A DNA stretch of 64,000 nucleotides from Mycobacterium europaeum (GTDB taxonomy: Bacteria > Actinomycetota > Actinomycetes > Mycobacteriales > Mycobacteriaceae): positions 62,001 to 126,000 of the forward strand of contig NZ_LQOU01000015.1 of assembly GCF_002102155.1 (NCBI RefSeq), read 5' to 3'. The position numbers were made by a program, and so were the translations under genes. The notes under the pieces were generated by a model that was not told the DNA's origin, did not search any database, and saw only the letters and a list, made by a program, of their open reading frames with translations. Every line of letters begins with the position of its first letter. The first letter of the stretch is position 1. Below, piece after piece: positions 63,313-64,000 of the stretch.

Positions 63313-64000
63313 ATGGAGGCGGCAATGAGCGTATCCCGCGCCGACTTGGTGTGTGAAGGCGGCGGCGTCCGGGGCATCGGGCTGGTCGGTGCGGTCGACG
63401 CGCTGTCCGAGGCCGGCTACCGGTTTCCGCGCGTTGCGGGCAGCAGCGCGGGCTCGGTCGTCGCGTCGCTGGTGGCCGCCCTACAGGTCGCGGGGGAGCC
63501 GCTGAGCCGGCTGACGGAAGTGATGCGGACCATCGACTACCGGAAGTTCCTCGACCGCAGCGTGATCGGCGAGGTGCCGCTGATCGGTGGGGCACTGTCG
63601 CTGTTGGTGTCCGACGGTGTCTACCGCGGTGCCTATCTGGAACGGCTGCTCGCCGGCCTGCTCGCCGACTTGGGCGTGCGGACGTTCGGCGACCTGCGCA
63701 CGGGCGAGGAGCCGGACCAGTTCGCCTGGTCGCTCGTCGTCACGGCCAGTGACCTGTCCCGGCGAAGGCTGGTGCGCATCCCCTGGGACCTCGACTCCTA
63801 TGGCATCGACCCGGACGAGTTTCCGGTGGCCCGCGCCGTGCACGCCTCCTCGGCGATTCCCTATGTGTTCGAACCCGTCCGGGTGGGCGGCGCCACGTGG
63901 GTCGATGGTGGCTTGCTGTCGGATTTCCCGGTCGAGCTGTTTGATCGCCCCGACGCCCAGCCGCGCTGGCCGACTTTCGGCATCCGGCTGTCCGCGCGTC
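63313..64000 (+). CDS. Patatin-like phospholipase, Rv2037c-like (partial)
   Basis: A patatin-family serine acyl hydrolase cut off by the window's right edge (229 codons visible). The oxyanion loop is CEGGGVRGIGLVG, the nucleophile is in GSSAGSVVASL and the Asp of the Ser-Asp dyad is in WVDGGLLSDFP. ATG 63313 is in frame; ATG 63325 has a better-spaced GGAGG and is an alternative. It follows the sugar transporter by 14 bp, as in M. tuberculosis, so it may be in the same operon. Likely a phospholipase A or esterase. Confidence 0.92.
   Translation, partial: MEAAMSVSRADLVCEGGGVRGIGLVGAVDALSEAGYRFPRVAGSSAGSVVASLVAALQVAGEPLSRLTEVMRTIDYRKFLDRSVIGEVPLIGGALSLLVSDGVYRGAYLERLLAGLLADLGVRTFGDLRTGEEPDQFAWSLVVTASDLSRRRLVRIPWDLDSYGIDPDEFPVARAVHASSAIPYVFEPVRVGGATWVDGGLLSDFPVELFDRPDAQPRWPTFGIRLSAR

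Overview
The window is high-GC actinobacterial DNA. A PPE protein, an Lnt/Ppm1 pair, RbpA, a two-module Pks12, PncA and many TAnnnT promoters sitting 6-7 nt before a start codon point to a Mycobacterium. It is probably a slow-growing non-tuberculous species, perhaps close to the M. avium complex. The gene order follows M. tuberculosis H37Rv from Rv2066 down to Rv2037c in reverse orientation, with accessory blocks inserted and some H37Rv genes absent. Gene symbols rest on protein features and this synteny, recalled from memory and not from a database search.

Layout: 0-10 kb holds the edge of a ZAS zinc-finger (anti-sigma-like) gene, a PPE-PPW gene, and two divergent cobalamin units: cobG-cobH-cobIJ leftward and hydrolase-cobN rightward. 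A 22-bp perfect inverted repeat lies between the two units. 10.1-14.0 kb is an accessory operon (DUF1214 protein, sulfotransferase, TetR, SDR) with a consensus promoter and a palindromic operator at its head. 14-21.2 kb is conserved: PPOX protein, dienelactone hydrolase, FxsA, amidohydrolase, Lnt and Ppm1 as separate overlapping genes, RbpA with a sigma-E/H-type promoter, and a small Zn-ribbon protein. 21.5-36.7 kb carries pks12 (mycoketide synthase) and the adjoining SDR/PEP-mobile-domain fusion (Rv2047c type).

36.8-50.3 kb is an accessory block inserted between the Rv2047c and lppI homologues. It holds a P-type ATPase with a 48-aa membrane partner. Next comes a leftward operon of two near-identical polytopic membrane proteins, a one-TM protein, two tiny one-TM proteins and a NorQ/NorD (MoxR AAA+/VWA) pair. 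The block ends with a TetR, an SDR and a DapB-like gene, then a second TetR, a P450 and a second SDR. Three copies of the operator GCTGACTnnAGTCAGC link the first TetR, the SDR promoter and the membrane operon into one predicted regulon. This is the best candidate for an undescribed system: a membrane metalloenzyme matured by NorQD, with dehydrogenases acting downstream.

50.3-64 kb: lppI and lipT (divergent, both predicted leaderless), a phosphotransferase fusion, gluconokinase, a DoxX protein with thirteen 11-residue repeats, pncA and an Rv2042c homologue. They are followed by an ECF sigma factor facing a 30-aa ORF plus doxX behind an ECF41-like promoter, then the Rv2041c-Rv2038c sugar ABC transporter and a truncated patatin-like gene. 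I saw no tRNA, rRNA, CRISPR array or insertion sequence.
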